DNA of 64,000 nucleotides from Phytomonospora sp040655735 (lineage in GTDB: Bacteria > Actinomycetota > Actinomycetes > Mycobacteriales > Micromonosporaceae): contig NZ_JBFAKK010000007.1 of NCBI RefSeq assembly GCF_040655735.1, positions 310,001 through 374,000 on the forward strand. Direction: 5' to 3'. Below, piece after piece: positions 51,242 through 60,587 of the stretch. The translations under genes and the position numbers were made by a program. The notes beneath the pieces are model-generated. The model was given only the letters and a program-made list of their open reading frames with translations. It was not told where the DNA came from and did not search any database. Every line of letters starts with the position of its first letter. Position 1 is the stretch's first letter.

Positions 51242-51257
51242 AGTTAGTCAACTAACT
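51242..51257. promoter_or_regulatory. Palindromic operator for the adjacent TetR
   Basis: AGTTAGT and ACTAACT flank a CA spacer, a perfect 7-base inverted repeat. It lies 21 bases before the NmrA-like start. A related half-site (GTTAGTTA) occurs nearer the TetR gene at about 51179-51186. The region is AT-rich compared with its surroundings, as expected of a promoter. Confidence 0.7.
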
Positions 51258-51277
51258 ATGTCTCCCGAGGAGGCACC

Positions 51278-52102
51278 GTGATCACCGTGACCGGAGCTAC
51301 CGGAAACGTCGGCACCATTCTCGTTCGGACCCTCGTCGAAGCAGGCGAGCAGGTCAACGCCGTTTCCCGCGGTGTCGCGGAGTTCCCGGCCGGGGTCGTC
51401 CATCACCGTGCGGACCTGGGCGACCCGTCGAGCCTGGCGCCGGCGGTCGAGGGGGCGGACGCCCTGTTCGTCCTTCTCCCCGGGGAGATGGGGCACATGG
51501 ACCCGCACAAGATCTTCGCCACCGCCAAGGCGGGCGGCGTGCGGCGGGTCGTCCTGCTCTCCTCGCAGGGCGTCGTCTCCCGGCCGCTGCACGCCGCCCT
51601 CGGCGTCTTCGAGGAGGCGCTGAAGGAGTCGGGTCCGGGCTGGACCGTGCTGCGCCCGGGAGGTTTCGCCTCCAACGCCTTCATGTGGGCCGGGTCGATC
51701 CGGGCCGAGCGCGTGGCGGCCGCGCCCTTCGCCGACGTCGCCCTCCCGGTGGTCGACCCGGCCGACATCGCCGCGATGGCCGCCGCGTCCCTGCTCGACG
51801 CGAAGCACGACGGGCGGACCTACACCATCACCGGCCCCGCGCCGGTCTCCCCGCGCGAGCAGGTCGCCGCGATCGCCGCGGCCGTCGGCGCCGACATCGG
51901 TTTCCATGAGCTCAGCCGGGACGAGGCCTTCACGGCCATGTCGGCGTTCATGCCCGAAGGCGCTGTCGAGGCGACCCTCGCCATCCTCGGCGAGCCGACC
52001 GAGCACGAGCGCGGCGTCAGCCCCGACGTGCGGGAGGTCCTCGGGCGCCCGGCGGGGAGTTTCGCCGACTGGGCGGTGCGCAACGCGGCGGCCTTCGGCT
52101 GA
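51278..52102 (+). CDS. NmrA-like NAD(P)-binding oxidoreductase
   Basis: A 274-residue atypical short-chain dehydrogenase. The Rossmann motif is VTGATGNVGTILVRTL at the start. VLLSSQGVVS and VLRPGGFASNAF are typical of NmrA/quinone-oxidoreductase (QorB) like proteins. The usual catalytic YxxxK is absent, so it may be a sensor or a reductase of that subgroup. GTG start with GAGGAGG upstream. It is controlled by the divergent TetR, probably in response to a quinone or similar stress. Confidence 0.88.
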   Translation: MITVTGATGNVGTILVRTLVEAGEQVNAVSRGVAEFPAGVVHHRADLGDPSSLAPAVEGADALFVLLPGEMGHMDPHKIFATAKAGGVRRVVLLSSQGVVSRPLHAALGVFEEALKESGPGWTVLRPGGFASNAFMWAGSIRAERVAAAPFADVALPVVDPADIAAMAAASLLDAKHDGRTYTITGPAPVSPREQVAAIAAAVGADIGFHELSRDEAFTAMSAFMPEGAVEATLAILGEPTEHERGVSPDVREVLGRPAGSFADWAVRNAAAFG

Positions 52103-52112
52103 TCGCTCGCGC

Positions 52113-53267
52113 TCACCAGGTCGCCGCGTAGCGCGCCTCCCCGTCGACCTCGTAGCCCGCCACCGACTGCACCAGTCGTCCTTCCGCCTCGGCGGCGGTG
52201 ACCAGCGCCGCCAGTTCCTCGCCGGTGAGGCCGTGACGGGTGTCGTCGGTGGCGGGCGAGGAGCGCCAGACGGCGCAGAAGCTCGGGGTCGTCCCGGACT
52301 GGAACGCGCCGAGCCACACCGGGTACATGCCGTCGTCGGCGGCTTCGGCGATCCTGTCGTCGAACTCCTCGGCGGTCATGCCGCGAAAGGACATCCAGCC
52401 TTCGTCACCGGGGTCCTGCTCGTACAGTGAGGTCCACTGCGGGGTTCCGCCGGGCGCGACCCCGGAGCCGGCGACCGCCCGGTACCCGTCGTCGACGAGT
52501 TCGTCGAAACGTGCCTGCTGTTCGGTTGAGCTCAAGGCGTAGTGGTAGATCCGCTCGGTGGCGCCGGTCTCGTGCCAGATCGCGCCGTAGCGGACCTGGC
52601 CGTCGAGCATCGCGCTGGTGAGATCGACGAGGTACAGCCCGACGGCGGCCTGCTCGGCGACCGCCGCGTCCAGCTCCGCGCCCGTCATCCAGGGAGTCGT
52701 CCACCACGCGGTGCCGTCCGCCGGGCGGAAGACGGCGTTCACATAGGGCTTTCCCGCCACGTTGAAGGCGTTGTACCGCACCGGTTTGTAGCCCGAGGCC
52801 TTCACCAGTTCGAAGACGGCCGGCCAGTCCTCGGCGGGAACGCCGTGCCGGAGCACCTGCCCCGACCCTTGGGGGACGGGGGCGAGCCACGGTGCGGTCG
52901 CACCGCCGTCGCCTCCGTCCGGGGTGTCGGTGGTGTCACCGCCCGGTGAGCCGGGGACCACCGAGCCGTTCCCGGAGACACCGAGCGCTCCGGCGGAACC
53001 GGTGTTCTGTGCCAGGAACGCCAGGACCGTGACGATGGCGCTGAGGGTTCCCAGCGCGTAGCTGGTCATCTCCAGGGGATGCCGCGAGCGTCGGTCGAGC
53101 TTTCGGCGACGCGCCAGCCAGAACGAGACCGCGACGATGAAACAGGACACGCACACACCGGCGAGGAGTAGGAGCACATGATCGTAGGAGCCGCCGCCGG
53201 TCAGGCCGTCCTCGATCGCGGCCGGTCGCCCGCCCACGTTCTTCATCGCGTCGATGTCGATGTTCAC
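52113..53267 (-). CDS. Membrane protein with BTRD1-like tandem repeats
   Basis: A 384-residue protein with two membrane helices near the start (VLLLLAGVCVSCFIVAVSFWL and SYALGTLSAIVTVLAFLA) and a Gly/Pro/Asp-rich linker. About five repeats of roughly 55 residues follow, each with a GYKPVRYNAF-like strand and an aromatic end (VNAVFRP, GAIWHE, TSLYEQ, CAVWRS, AATW). These match bacterial tandem repeat domain 1, seen in polyglycine hydrolases and beta-lactamase-like proteins. The GTG at 53267 with GGAGA upstream is preferred. It follows the AfsR-type gene, 78 bases downstream, on the same strand. Confidence 0.75.
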   Translation of the reverse strand: MNIDIDAMKNVGGRPAAIEDGLTGGGSYDHVLLLLAGVCVSCFIVAVSFWLARRRKLDRRSRHPLEMTSYALGTLSAIVTVLAFLAQNTGSAGALGVSGNGSVVPGSPGGDTTDTPDGGDGGATAPWLAPVPQGSGQVLRHGVPAEDWPAVFELVKASGYKPVRYNAFNVAGKPYVNAVFRPADGTAWWTTPWMTGAELDAAVAEQAAVGLYLVDLTSAMLDGQVRYGAIWHETGATERIYHYALSSTEQQARFDELVDDGYRAVAGSGVAPGGTPQWTSLYEQDPGDEGWMSFRGMTAEEFDDRIAEAADDGMYPVWLGAFQSGTTPSFCAVWRSSPATDDTRHGLTGEELAALVTAAEAEGRLVQSVAGYEVDGEARYAATW

Positions 53268-53345
53268 CGTGTCTCCGTTCGTCGCACTGTCGTCGCGCCG
53301 AACGGTAATTTCGCGATCCAACGCCGATCTTGCGCCGATTCGCGA

Positions 53346-56300
53346 TCAAGCCGGCGCACCGCCCAGGCGGCATTCACCGGCGATGCGCTCGGCGGCCGCC
53401 GCCAGCTCCCGTGCTCGCGGCGTGCCCCGCGTGACCTGAGCCAAGACCAGCAACGCCTGCGACTGTCCGAGCCGGGCGCCGATCTCCTCATTGATCACCA
53501 GTGCCTCCTGTGCCGCCGACCCCGCCGCGCCGGCGTCACCGGCGCCCAGGCGCGCCTGGGCCAGCACGGTCAAAGCCTCGGCCTGGAGCTGGCGGTACCC
53601 GTTCGCCGACGCGGTCGCCGCCGCCTGCTCAGTGTGGCGGGCCGCCTTGTCGTGGTCGCCGACGCCGAGGTGCGCCTGGCCCGCGGCGATTTCGGCGTCG
53701 GTGCGCACCCAGAGCCCACCGAGTCCGGTCGCCAGGCCGACCGCCTCCTCGGCGTAGGCGACCGCGGCTCGGTCGCCGGGGTGGCATCGCGAGGCGGTGA
53801 TCAGCAGGGGAACCCGAAACAGCCGGTCCTGATCGTCCGCGACGAGCGCCAGCGCCGGCAGCAGCACCTCGCGAGCCCTGTCGAACTCGCCTCGCGCGGT
53901 CAGTACACAGGCCAGGGTGTCGGCGCGGACGGCCCTTTCCGCCGGATTGCCGAGGAGACTGGACGCCGTCGCCGCACGCGCGGCCTCCAGCGCTTTCGGG
54001 AGGTCACCGACGGACAGGTACGCCAGGGCCAGTTCGCCGTGGACCTCGGCCATCCGGTGCCGCACGCCGAGCAGCAGCTCGCCCTTGCGGTGCAGCGCCC
54101 GCATGGATTCACCGAGGCGCCCCAGCTCCCGGCTCGCCTTCCCTTTGACGCCCAGCGCGTGCGTCTGCTCGCGCAGGCCGATACCCGGCAGTGCCAGGGC
54201 CTCCTCGCAGTCGTCGATCGCGGTACCGAGCTGTCCCAGCGTGTACCGGGTCGCCGCGCGGCTGGTCAGGGCGTCGGCGAGGTACTCGGCCTCGCCGGCG
54301 TCGCGGGCGGCGGAGACGGCCGCGCTCGCCCATTCGAGCGAGCCGGTGAGATCCCCGCTGAACTTGGCGTACAGCGCCAGGAATCCCCGCATCGCCGCGA
54401 CGGCCGGCAGGTTCCGCTCGGTCAGCGCGAGATCGAGTCCGGTTCCGACGACCTCCTTGAAGGCCGGATATCTGGTGCTGCGGCCCAGGTAGAGCCGCAT
54501 CGCCTCGGCCAGGAGCCAGGTGACCTCCGGTGGACCGTCGACGGCCGCGGTCCGGAACACGGCCAGGAGATTGTCGATCTCGCCGTCGTACCAGGCCATC
54601 ACCTCGTCCAGGCCGGTGAAGCGGGGCACGTCGAAGTCCGCTCCCGGTGCCGGCAGTTTCGCCGAACCGGGGCTGATGACGTTGGAGGCCGCACGGGCCG
54701 CGTGGACGTACCAGTGCGCCAGACGCCGCCAGGTCCGCTGTGCCTCCGGCCCGTCGCCCAGACGGCGGGCGTAGTCCTTGAGCAGGTCGTGCAGCCGGTG
54801 GCGGTCGGTGCTCGCGGACTGGACGAGGTGCACCGACACCAGCCGCCGCAGCGTTTCCCGCGCCTGGCTCGGCGTGCACTCCAGGAGAGCCGCTGCGGCC
54901 ACCGTCCCGATATCGGGACCGGGAACCTGGCCCAGGCGGCGGAACACCGTCCGGGACCGGTCGTCCAGTCGCAGGTAGGAGGCCTCGAAGGCCGGGCGGA
55001 CCGAGGCGCTGGAGTCGCCCGGTATCGACAGGGCGCGCAGGCGGTCTTCTCCGGCCAGTTCACCGACGTGGGCGGCTATGGACGTCTCCGGGCGTTCGGT
55101 CAACTGGGCGGCGGCGATCCGAAGTGCCAGCGGCAGCCGGCCGCACAGCTCGGCCAGTTCGCCGACCGGGCCCGGTTCCGCGGCGATGCGGCGCTCGCCC
55201 AGCCGCTCGGCCAGGAGCGACGCGCACTCCTCGGCGCTGAGGACGTCGAGCCCGATGTGGTGGGCACCGTCGCGGGCGACCAGCCCCGACAATCTGTCAC
55301 GGCTGGTGACCAGGACAAGGCTCCCGCTGCCGGTGGGCGTGAGCAGTCGCACCTGGTCGGCCTCGGAGGCGTTGTCGACGACCACGAGCAGGGTCTTGCC
55401 CGCGGTGTGCGAGCGGTACAGCGACGCGCGATCGTGGAGAGCGTCGGGGATGTCCCGGCCGGGGACTCCGAGCGCCGACAGGAACCCGGCGAGGATCTCG
55501 GACGGTTCGCGCGAGGGCGCGGCGTCGAAACCCCTCACGTCGATGAACAGCTGGCCGTCGGCGAAGTGCCCGGCGACCCGGTGCGCCCATTGCAGCACCA
55601 CCGAGGTCTTCCCCAGCCCTGCCATGCCGGTGACCAGCAGGATCGGCACGCCCTCTGTTCCCAGGCGGCCGTCGAGGTCGTCGAACTGGCCGCGCCTTCC
55701 GACGATCCCGGTCGGTGGCGGCGGGAGCTGCCGCGGGACGCTCACCTTCTTGTCCGGGCCGGTATCGGTCTTCGCCTGCGGCAGCGCATCGCCGCGAAGG
55801 ATCGATCGATGCAGCTCACGCAGCGCGTCCCCGGGGTCGATGCCGAGGTCCTCGCGCAATCGGGCGACCGTCTGTGCGTAGCAGTCCAGGGCTTCGGCCC
55901 GGCGGCCTTCGAGGTAGAGGGCCCGGATCAGCAGGCTCGCGAAGATCTCCGAATGCGGGCGCCGATCGACCGCCTCGGCCAGCGCGGTGAGGACACCGGC
56001 CGGGCGACCGAGCGCGAGTTCGCCGCCGAAGCGCCCCGCGAGGATCTCGTCGCGTTCGTGGAGCAGCCTGCTTCTGGTGCGGTCGGCCCACGGCCCTTCG
56101 ACGTCGCCCAGCGGCCGGCCGTGGCAGCACGCTTCGGCCCGTCGCCAGTGGGCGAGGGCTTCGCCGTGGTCGCCGGCACCGGCCGCCTTTCGGGCCTCGC
56201 GGGCCGCTTTGCGCATCACGAACACATCGATGCGCCCTTCGTCGACGTCGAGGCGGTAGCTGGAGGACCTGCCGTTCTCGATCGCGATGTCGGGCAGGGG

Positions 56301-56522
56301 CCGGATGAGTTGACGAAGCCGGGAGATGTGGCCGTAGAGCACGGAGCGATGTGAGGCGGGGATCTTCTCGCCCCACAGCCGGTCGGCCATGGCGTCGAGG
56401 GAGACGGCGCGCCGGGGGTTCATCGCGAGAAGCGCCAGAACCCCGGCCCGCAGCGCGGCGTTCACCTTTCGCCGTTCGCCGTTGACGGCGACGGACACCT
56501 CCCCGAACAGGCGCACGTCCAT
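53346..56522 (-). CDS. AfsR-type SARP regulator with NB-ARC and TPR domains
   Basis: A 1058-residue regulator. The winged helix covers 1-93 (MDVRLFGEVSV to SSSYRLDVDEG), and the activation domain 96-245 ends DALRELHRSILRG. The NB-ARC NTPase has P-loop GMAGLGKT at 299-306 and Walker B TLLVVVDNASEA near 375. About ten TPR-like helical repeats follow from about 650. Such proteins integrate phosphorylation and nucleotide state to switch on secondary metabolism. It is divergent from a DHA2 exporter gene. Confidence 0.93.
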   Translation of the reverse strand: MDVRLFGEVSVAVNGERRKVNAALRAGVLALLAMNPRRAVSLDAMADRLWGEKIPASHRSVLYGHISRLRQLIRPLPDIAIENGRSSSYRLDVDEGRIDVFVMRKAAREARKAAGAGDHGEALAHWRRAEACCHGRPLGDVEGPWADRTRSRLLHERDEILAGRFGGELALGRPAGVLTALAEAVDRRPHSEIFASLLIRALYLEGRRAEALDCYAQTVARLREDLGIDPGDALRELHRSILRGDALPQAKTDTGPDKKVSVPRQLPPPPTGIVGRRGQFDDLDGRLGTEGVPILLVTGMAGLGKTSVVLQWAHRVAGHFADGQLFIDVRGFDAAPSREPSEILAGFLSALGVPGRDIPDALHDRASLYRSHTAGKTLLVVVDNASEADQVRLLTPTGSGSLVLVTSRDRLSGLVARDGAHHIGLDVLSAEECASLLAERLGERRIAAEPGPVGELAELCGRLPLALRIAAAQLTERPETSIAAHVGELAGEDRLRALSIPGDSSASVRPAFEASYLRLDDRSRTVFRRLGQVPGPDIGTVAAAALLECTPSQARETLRRLVSVHLVQSASTDRHRLHDLLKDYARRLGDGPEAQRTWRRLAHWYVHAARAASNVISPGSAKLPAPGADFDVPRFTGLDEVMAWYDGEIDNLLAVFRTAAVDGPPEVTWLLAEAMRLYLGRSTRYPAFKEVVGTGLDLALTERNLPAVAAMRGFLALYAKFSGDLTGSLEWASAAVSAARDAGEAEYLADALTSRAATRYTLGQLGTAIDDCEEALALPGIGLREQTHALGVKGKASRELGRLGESMRALHRKGELLLGVRHRMAEVHGELALAYLSVGDLPKALEAARAATASSLLGNPAERAVRADTLACVLTARGEFDRAREVLLPALALVADDQDRLFRVPLLITASRCHPGDRAAVAYAEEAVGLATGLGGLWVRTDAEIAAGQAHLGVGDHDKAARHTEQAAATASANGYRQLQAEALTVLAQARLGAGDAGAAGSAAQEALVINEEIGARLGQSQALLVLAQVTRGTPRARELAAAAERIAGECRLGGAPA

Positions 56523-56647
56523 CTTGCCTCCAAGCCATCCGGAGCCTCGTCAGTCAAGTTAGCGGTCCGAAGCGCTCTTGAAACGACGGCATCGCTTCGG
56601 CGGCCGGGCTTTCGGCTCGGCGCCGCCGCCTCTCCACAATTTGCACG

Positions 56648-56666
56648 TTAGTTCTACTTGTACTAA
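56648..56666. promoter_or_regulatory. Inverted repeat upstream of the DHA2 exporter gene
   Basis: TTAGT and ACTAA are separated by nine bases in an AT-rich stretch 40 bases before the exporter start. It is a likely operator for the TetR encoded just after the exporter. A second inverted repeat, CCGAAGCG with CGCTTCGG at 56567-56600, lies closer to the AfsR-type gene and may serve that promoter. Confidence 0.6.
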
Positions 56667-56705
56667 AGTCCAACTTGTTGCGCTCCGGTGACCGAGGAGG
56701 ACCCG

Positions 56706-58262
56706 ATGACAGACCAGGCGACCGCGATCTCCGGCAAGCGCGCATGGGCGGGCATGGCGCTCCTCGCCCTGCCGACGGTGCTGCTGGGGCTGGATGTGAC
56801 GGTGCTGTACCTGGTGCTCCCCGCGATGTCGGCCGACCTCGCGCCCTCGGCGACGCAGACCCTGTGGGCCATGGACGCCTACGGCTTCCTGCTCGCCGGC
56901 TTCCTCGTCACCATGGGCACCCTGGGCGACCGCGTGGGTCGGCGCCGGCTGCTGATGGTCGGGATCACCGCGTTCGCGGCGGTCTCGGTCCTCGCCGCCT
57001 TCGCCCCGACCCCCGAACTGCTGATCGCGGCGCGGGCGCTGCTGGGGGTCGCGGGCGCCACGTTGATGCCCTCGACGCTGTCGCTGATCTCCAACATGTT
57101 CGCCGACCCGCGGCAGCGAGCGGTCGCGATCGGGGTGTGGGCCACGATGTTCGCCGTGGGCATGGCCGCCGGTCCCGTCGTCGGCGGAGCGCTGGTCGAC
57201 AACTTCTGGTGGGGTGCGGCCTTCCTCGTGGCGGTGCCGATCGCGGTGGTCGTGCTGCTCCTCGGCCGGGTGCTGCTGCCCGAGTACCGCGACCGCCGCG
57301 CGGGGCGGCCCGACCTGATCAGCGTGGTCCTGTCGCTCGCGGCGATCCTGCCGATCGTCTACGCGGTCAAGCACGCCGCCGTCGACGGCATCGACGCCAC
57401 CGCCGCCATCGCCGTGGCGGGGTTGATCGCCGGGGCGGTGTTCTGGCGCAGGCAACGACGACTCGCCGACCCCCTGCTCGACGTCACCCTGTTCGGCGAC
57501 CGGGCGTTCAGGGTCGCGCTGATCGTGCTGCTCATCGGGCTCGTCGGCGTGGGCGGCAGCATGTACCTGGTCACCCAGTACCTGCAACTGGTGGACGGGC
57601 AGAGCCCCTTCGAGGCGGGCCTGTGGATGGGGCCGCCGGCGCTGGCGATGTTCGCCGCCGGCATCGGCGCGCCGATCCTCGCCCGGCACATCCGTCCCGG
57701 CCACGTCATGGGCGCGACCCTTGGCGTCTCACTGATCGGCTACGCGCTGCTCGCCACCGCCGGTGCGGGCGACGCGCTGCCGGTCGCGGCGGGCTTCGCC
57801 TTCGTCTACCTGGGACTCGGCGCGATCGCGGCCCTGGGCACCGACATCGTGGTCGGCGCCGCCCCGGCCTCGAAGTCCGGCTCGGCGGCCTCGCTGTCGG
57901 AGACCGTCCAGGAACTCGGCATCGCCATCGGCGTCGCGATCCTCGGCAGCCTCACCACGGCCGTCTACCGCGCCCAGCTCACCGTGCCCGAAGGCCTCTC
58001 CGACGCTGAGGCCGCCGCGCTCGCCGACAGCCTCAACGCGACCGTCGCCGTCGCCGACGGCCTCCCGGCGGGCGCCCTGGAAGACGCGAGGCTGGCCTTC
58101 ACCACGGGCATGAACGTCGCCGCCGTGGTCGCCGGGCTCGCGATCGCCGCCGCCACAGTCCTGTGCCTGCGCCGGCTGCGGCACCTACCCCGGCTCGGAC
58201 ACGAGCACACCGCCGATGCCGGTGTCTTGGACAATGGCCCGACTACCCTGGAGCGGATGTGA
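56706..58262 (+). CDS. DHA2 (EmrB/QacA) family MFS drug exporter
   Basis: A 518-residue, 14-helix exporter. It shows LLGLDVTVLYLVLPAMS in helix 1, motif A GTLGDRVGRRRLLMV and motif C MAAGPVVGGALV. The ATG at 56706 has GAGGAGG upstream. It lies 10 bases before a TetR gene, the usual layout of a self-regulated drug pump. It is similar in type to the exporter at 16667-18238. Confidence 0.93.
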   Translation: MTDQATAISGKRAWAGMALLALPTVLLGLDVTVLYLVLPAMSADLAPSATQTLWAMDAYGFLLAGFLVTMGTLGDRVGRRRLLMVGITAFAAVSVLAAFAPTPELLIAARALLGVAGATLMPSTLSLISNMFADPRQRAVAIGVWATMFAVGMAAGPVVGGALVDNFWWGAAFLVAVPIAVVVLLLGRVLLPEYRDRRAGRPDLISVVLSLAAILPIVYAVKHAAVDGIDATAAIAVAGLIAGAVFWRRQRRLADPLLDVTLFGDRAFRVALIVLLIGLVGVGGSMYLVTQYLQLVDGQSPFEAGLWMGPPALAMFAAGIGAPILARHIRPGHVMGATLGVSLIGYALLATAGAGDALPVAAGFAFVYLGLGAIAALGTDIVVGAAPASKSGSAASLSETVQELGIAIGVAILGSLTTAVYRAQLTVPEGLSDAEAAALADSLNATVAVADGLPAGALEDARLAFTTGMNVAAVVAGLAIAAATVLCLRRLRHLPRLGHEHTADAGVLDNGPTTLERM

Positions 58263-58272
58263 GGAGCCGGGC

Positions 58273-58833
58273 ATGGGCGAGGACGCCGAGCACGTCGACG
58301 GGCGTTTCGCCCGCGGAGCCAAACGGCGCGCCGAGATCATCGAGGCCACCCTGGCGGTGGTCACCCGCGACGGCGCCACGGGGGTCACCCACCGTGCGGT
58401 CGCCAAGGAAGCCGGCATCACCACCAGCCTGAGCACCTACTACTTCGCCACCCTCGACGACCTCCTCGTCGCCGCCCTGTCCAGCGTCGCCGACACCTAC
58501 ACCGCACGGATCCGCCAGATCATCGACTCGCCCGGCGACAAGCTCACGGGCCTGGCGAAGCTCATCGCCGAAAGCGGCGGCTCGGGGCGCGAACGCGCCC
58601 TGGCCGAACGCGAACTCGCCACCCTCGCCGCCCGCCGGCCCGCCCTGCGCCCGGTGGCGCGCCGGTGGCGGGAGAGCGTCGCCGAACTCGCCGCCACCCT
58701 CACCGACGACCCCACGGCCATCGCCGGAGTGGTCGCGGCCTCCGACGGGCTGTGCACGGCGATCCTGCTCGACAACGGGCCCGGCGACCCCGACCATCTC
58801 CGCGCCGTTCTGCGCCGGGCGCTGGGCGACTGA
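58273..58833 (+). CDS. TetR family regulator of the exporter
   Basis: A 186-residue TetR. The DNA-binding domain is RRAEIIEATLAVVTRDGATGVTHRAVAKEAGITTSLSTYYF at residues 17-60. The C-terminal part has the pattern SGRERALAERELATLAAR common to regulators of efflux pumps. The ATG at 58273 follows GAGGAG. It probably represses the upstream exporter through the site at 56648-56666. Confidence 0.9.
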   Translation: MGEDAEHVDGRFARGAKRRAEIIEATLAVVTRDGATGVTHRAVAKEAGITTSLSTYYFATLDDLLVAALSSVADTYTARIRQIIDSPGDKLTGLAKLIAESGGSGRERALAERELATLAARRPALRPVARRWRESVAELAATLTDDPTAIAGVVAASDGLCTAILLDNGPGDPDHLRAVLRRALGD

Positions 58834-58987
58834 CGCCCGGGCCCCGCTTGCCTACGGCGGTCACTACGTCATTGAGTCCTCCCCACTCCGGGCATCCCGT
58901 GAGGGCCGCGCGCGGTTGTCGACGCGCCGTCGACGGTTTTGTCGTAGCCGGCGGATAGTTTGTCCTCGGCCTAGCCCAGGAGGAAAC

Positions 58988-60169
58988 ATGACCACCGCCG
59001 AGTTCCCGAAGAAGCGACTGGCTCGCGTGCGGGAGCTGTTCGAGCGCCATGTCGAGACCGGGTTCGTCCCGGGAGCGGTGGTCGTCCTCGCCCGCCGGGG
59101 CGAGGTGCACGTCGAGTCGGTGGGCCGGCTCGCGTTCGAGGGCGCGGGGTCGACGACGCCGATGGGCGTCGACACGATCTGCCGCCTGGGCTCGATGACG
59201 AAGCCGATCGTCGCCGCGTGCGCGATGACCCTCGTCGAGGACGGCACGATCGGCCTCGACGACCCGGTCGACGCCTTCCTCCCGGAGCTGGCGGACATGA
59301 CCGTTCTCGCCGACCCCGACGGGCCGCTGGAGGACACCGTCGCGGCCGCCCGCTCGATCAGGCTGCGGGACCTGCTGGACTTCACCCTCGGCACCGGGAT
59401 GGTCCTCAACGACGTTCCCATGGCCGAGGCCCTGAACAACATCGGCCAGGCGCCGCCCGACGAGTGGATCGCCCGGCTCGGCGCGCTCCCGCTCGTCCAC
59501 CAGCCGGGTGAGCGCTGGCTCTACGACATCGCCGCCTCCGTGACGGGCGTGCTCATCGCCCGTGCCACCGGAACGAGCTTCGGGGAGGCCCTGCGGGAAC
59601 GGATCTGCGCTCCACTCGGGATGGCCGACACCGGCTTCACCGTGGAGCGCGAGAAACTCGGCCGCTTCGCGACGGCCTACGAGCGCGACGACTCTCCTGA
59701 GGGCAAGGCCGTCGTCGAGGACGGGCCCGAGGGACGGTTCAGCCGGCCGCGGGTGTTCGAGAGCGGCGGCGGGGGCCTGGTCTCGACCGCCGAGGACTGG
59801 CTGACCTTCGCCACGACCCTCCTCGCGGGAGGCGTACACCGGGGTGAGCGAGTGCTCTCGCAGTCCTCGGTGGAGCTGATGACCACCGACCGCTTGACCC
59901 CGGCGCAGAAGGCGGTCTCGGGGTTCTGGCCCGGGTACTTCGACACCATGGGCTGGGGCTTCGGGATGTCGGTGATCACCGGCCGCAACCAGCTCGGGCA
60001 CCCCGTCGGCAGCTACGGATGGCCCGGCTTCTACGGCACCGCCTGGTACAACGATCCCGCCGAGGAGGCGGTCACGATCGTCATGATCCAGCGGGCGCAC
60101 ATGGGCGACCAGCGGCTGCCGATGTGGCACGACTTCTGGACCACCGTCAACGGGGTGTCCGGGGACTGA
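58988..60169 (+). CDS. Serine hydrolase, beta-lactamase class C/esterase family
   Basis: A 393-residue enzyme without signal peptide, so cytoplasmic. The SxxK motif is SMTK (Ser69-Lys72), the tyrosine site is WLYDIAAS, and a late SYGWPGFYGT takes the place of the KTG strand. These match family VIII esterases and related serine hydrolases more than true beta-lactamases. The ATG at 58988 has AGGAGGA upstream. The 154 bases before it hold no gene. Confidence 0.88.
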   Translation: MTTAEFPKKRLARVRELFERHVETGFVPGAVVVLARRGEVHVESVGRLAFEGAGSTTPMGVDTICRLGSMTKPIVAACAMTLVEDGTIGLDDPVDAFLPELADMTVLADPDGPLEDTVAAARSIRLRDLLDFTLGTGMVLNDVPMAEALNNIGQAPPDEWIARLGALPLVHQPGERWLYDIAASVTGVLIARATGTSFGEALRERICAPLGMADTGFTVEREKLGRFATAYERDDSPEGKAVVEDGPEGRFSRPRVFESGGGGLVSTAEDWLTFATTLLAGGVHRGERVLSQSSVELMTTDRLTPAQKAVSGFWPGYFDTMGWGFGMSVITGRNQLGHPVGSYGWPGFYGTAWYNDPAEEAVTIVMIQRAHMGDQRLPMWHDFWTTVNGVSGD

Positions 60170-60190
60170 ACGCGGGGCCGGACGACGAGG

Positions 60191-60553
60191 TCAGCGGCGG
60201 TCGGCCGGCCAGCGCCGGTCCACCTCACCGGCCGAGCGCGCGCAGCCGGCGCAAGACGCCGCGCCCGTCGGCGTCCACAGATGCCGGTACACGGTCACCG
60301 CCGCCTCCGGGATGCCGCAGAGGGTCGCTCCCTCGGCGACGGCGTGTTCGTCATCCCGCCGCTCGACGCAGGCCTTCCGCCGCTTCCCGGCCGGCCAGCG
60401 CTCGCCGACGGGCCGGTACGGAAGGTGGGTCCACGAACCATCGGCGTCCTCGAAGTTCGCGGTGCGACAATGGACGCACGTGAACCCCGGGCGCTCGCCG
60501 TGGACGCGCGCACGCCGGGGCCGATTGGCCGCACCGCACACCGCGCACCGCAT
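60191..60553 (-). CDS. Small zinc-ribbon-like hypothetical protein
   Basis: A 120-residue protein from the ATG at 60553. It begins MRCAVCGAANRPRR and has TCVHCRTANFED, which together make a four-cysteine zinc ribbon. A second CAGCAR site is near the end, after a HxLW segment. Not a family I can name. It faces the DUF7919 gene, with only 34 bases between start codons. Confidence 0.6.
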   Translation of the reverse strand: MRCAVCGAANRPRRARVHGERPGFTCVHCRTANFEDADGSWTHLPYRPVGERWPAGKRRKACVERRDDEHAVAEGATLCGIPEAAVTVYRHLWTPTGAASCAGCARSAGEVDRRWPADRR

Positions 60554-60587
60554 GGGGTGGATCCTGCCACGCGAAGGGAGGCCGGTG

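Noticed and set aside
53178..56354. A 1058-codon open frame on the plus strand
   Set aside because: It is exactly antisense to the AfsR-type gene. The product is Arg/Gly/Asp-rich with no domain sense, and arises from strong GC third-position bias.
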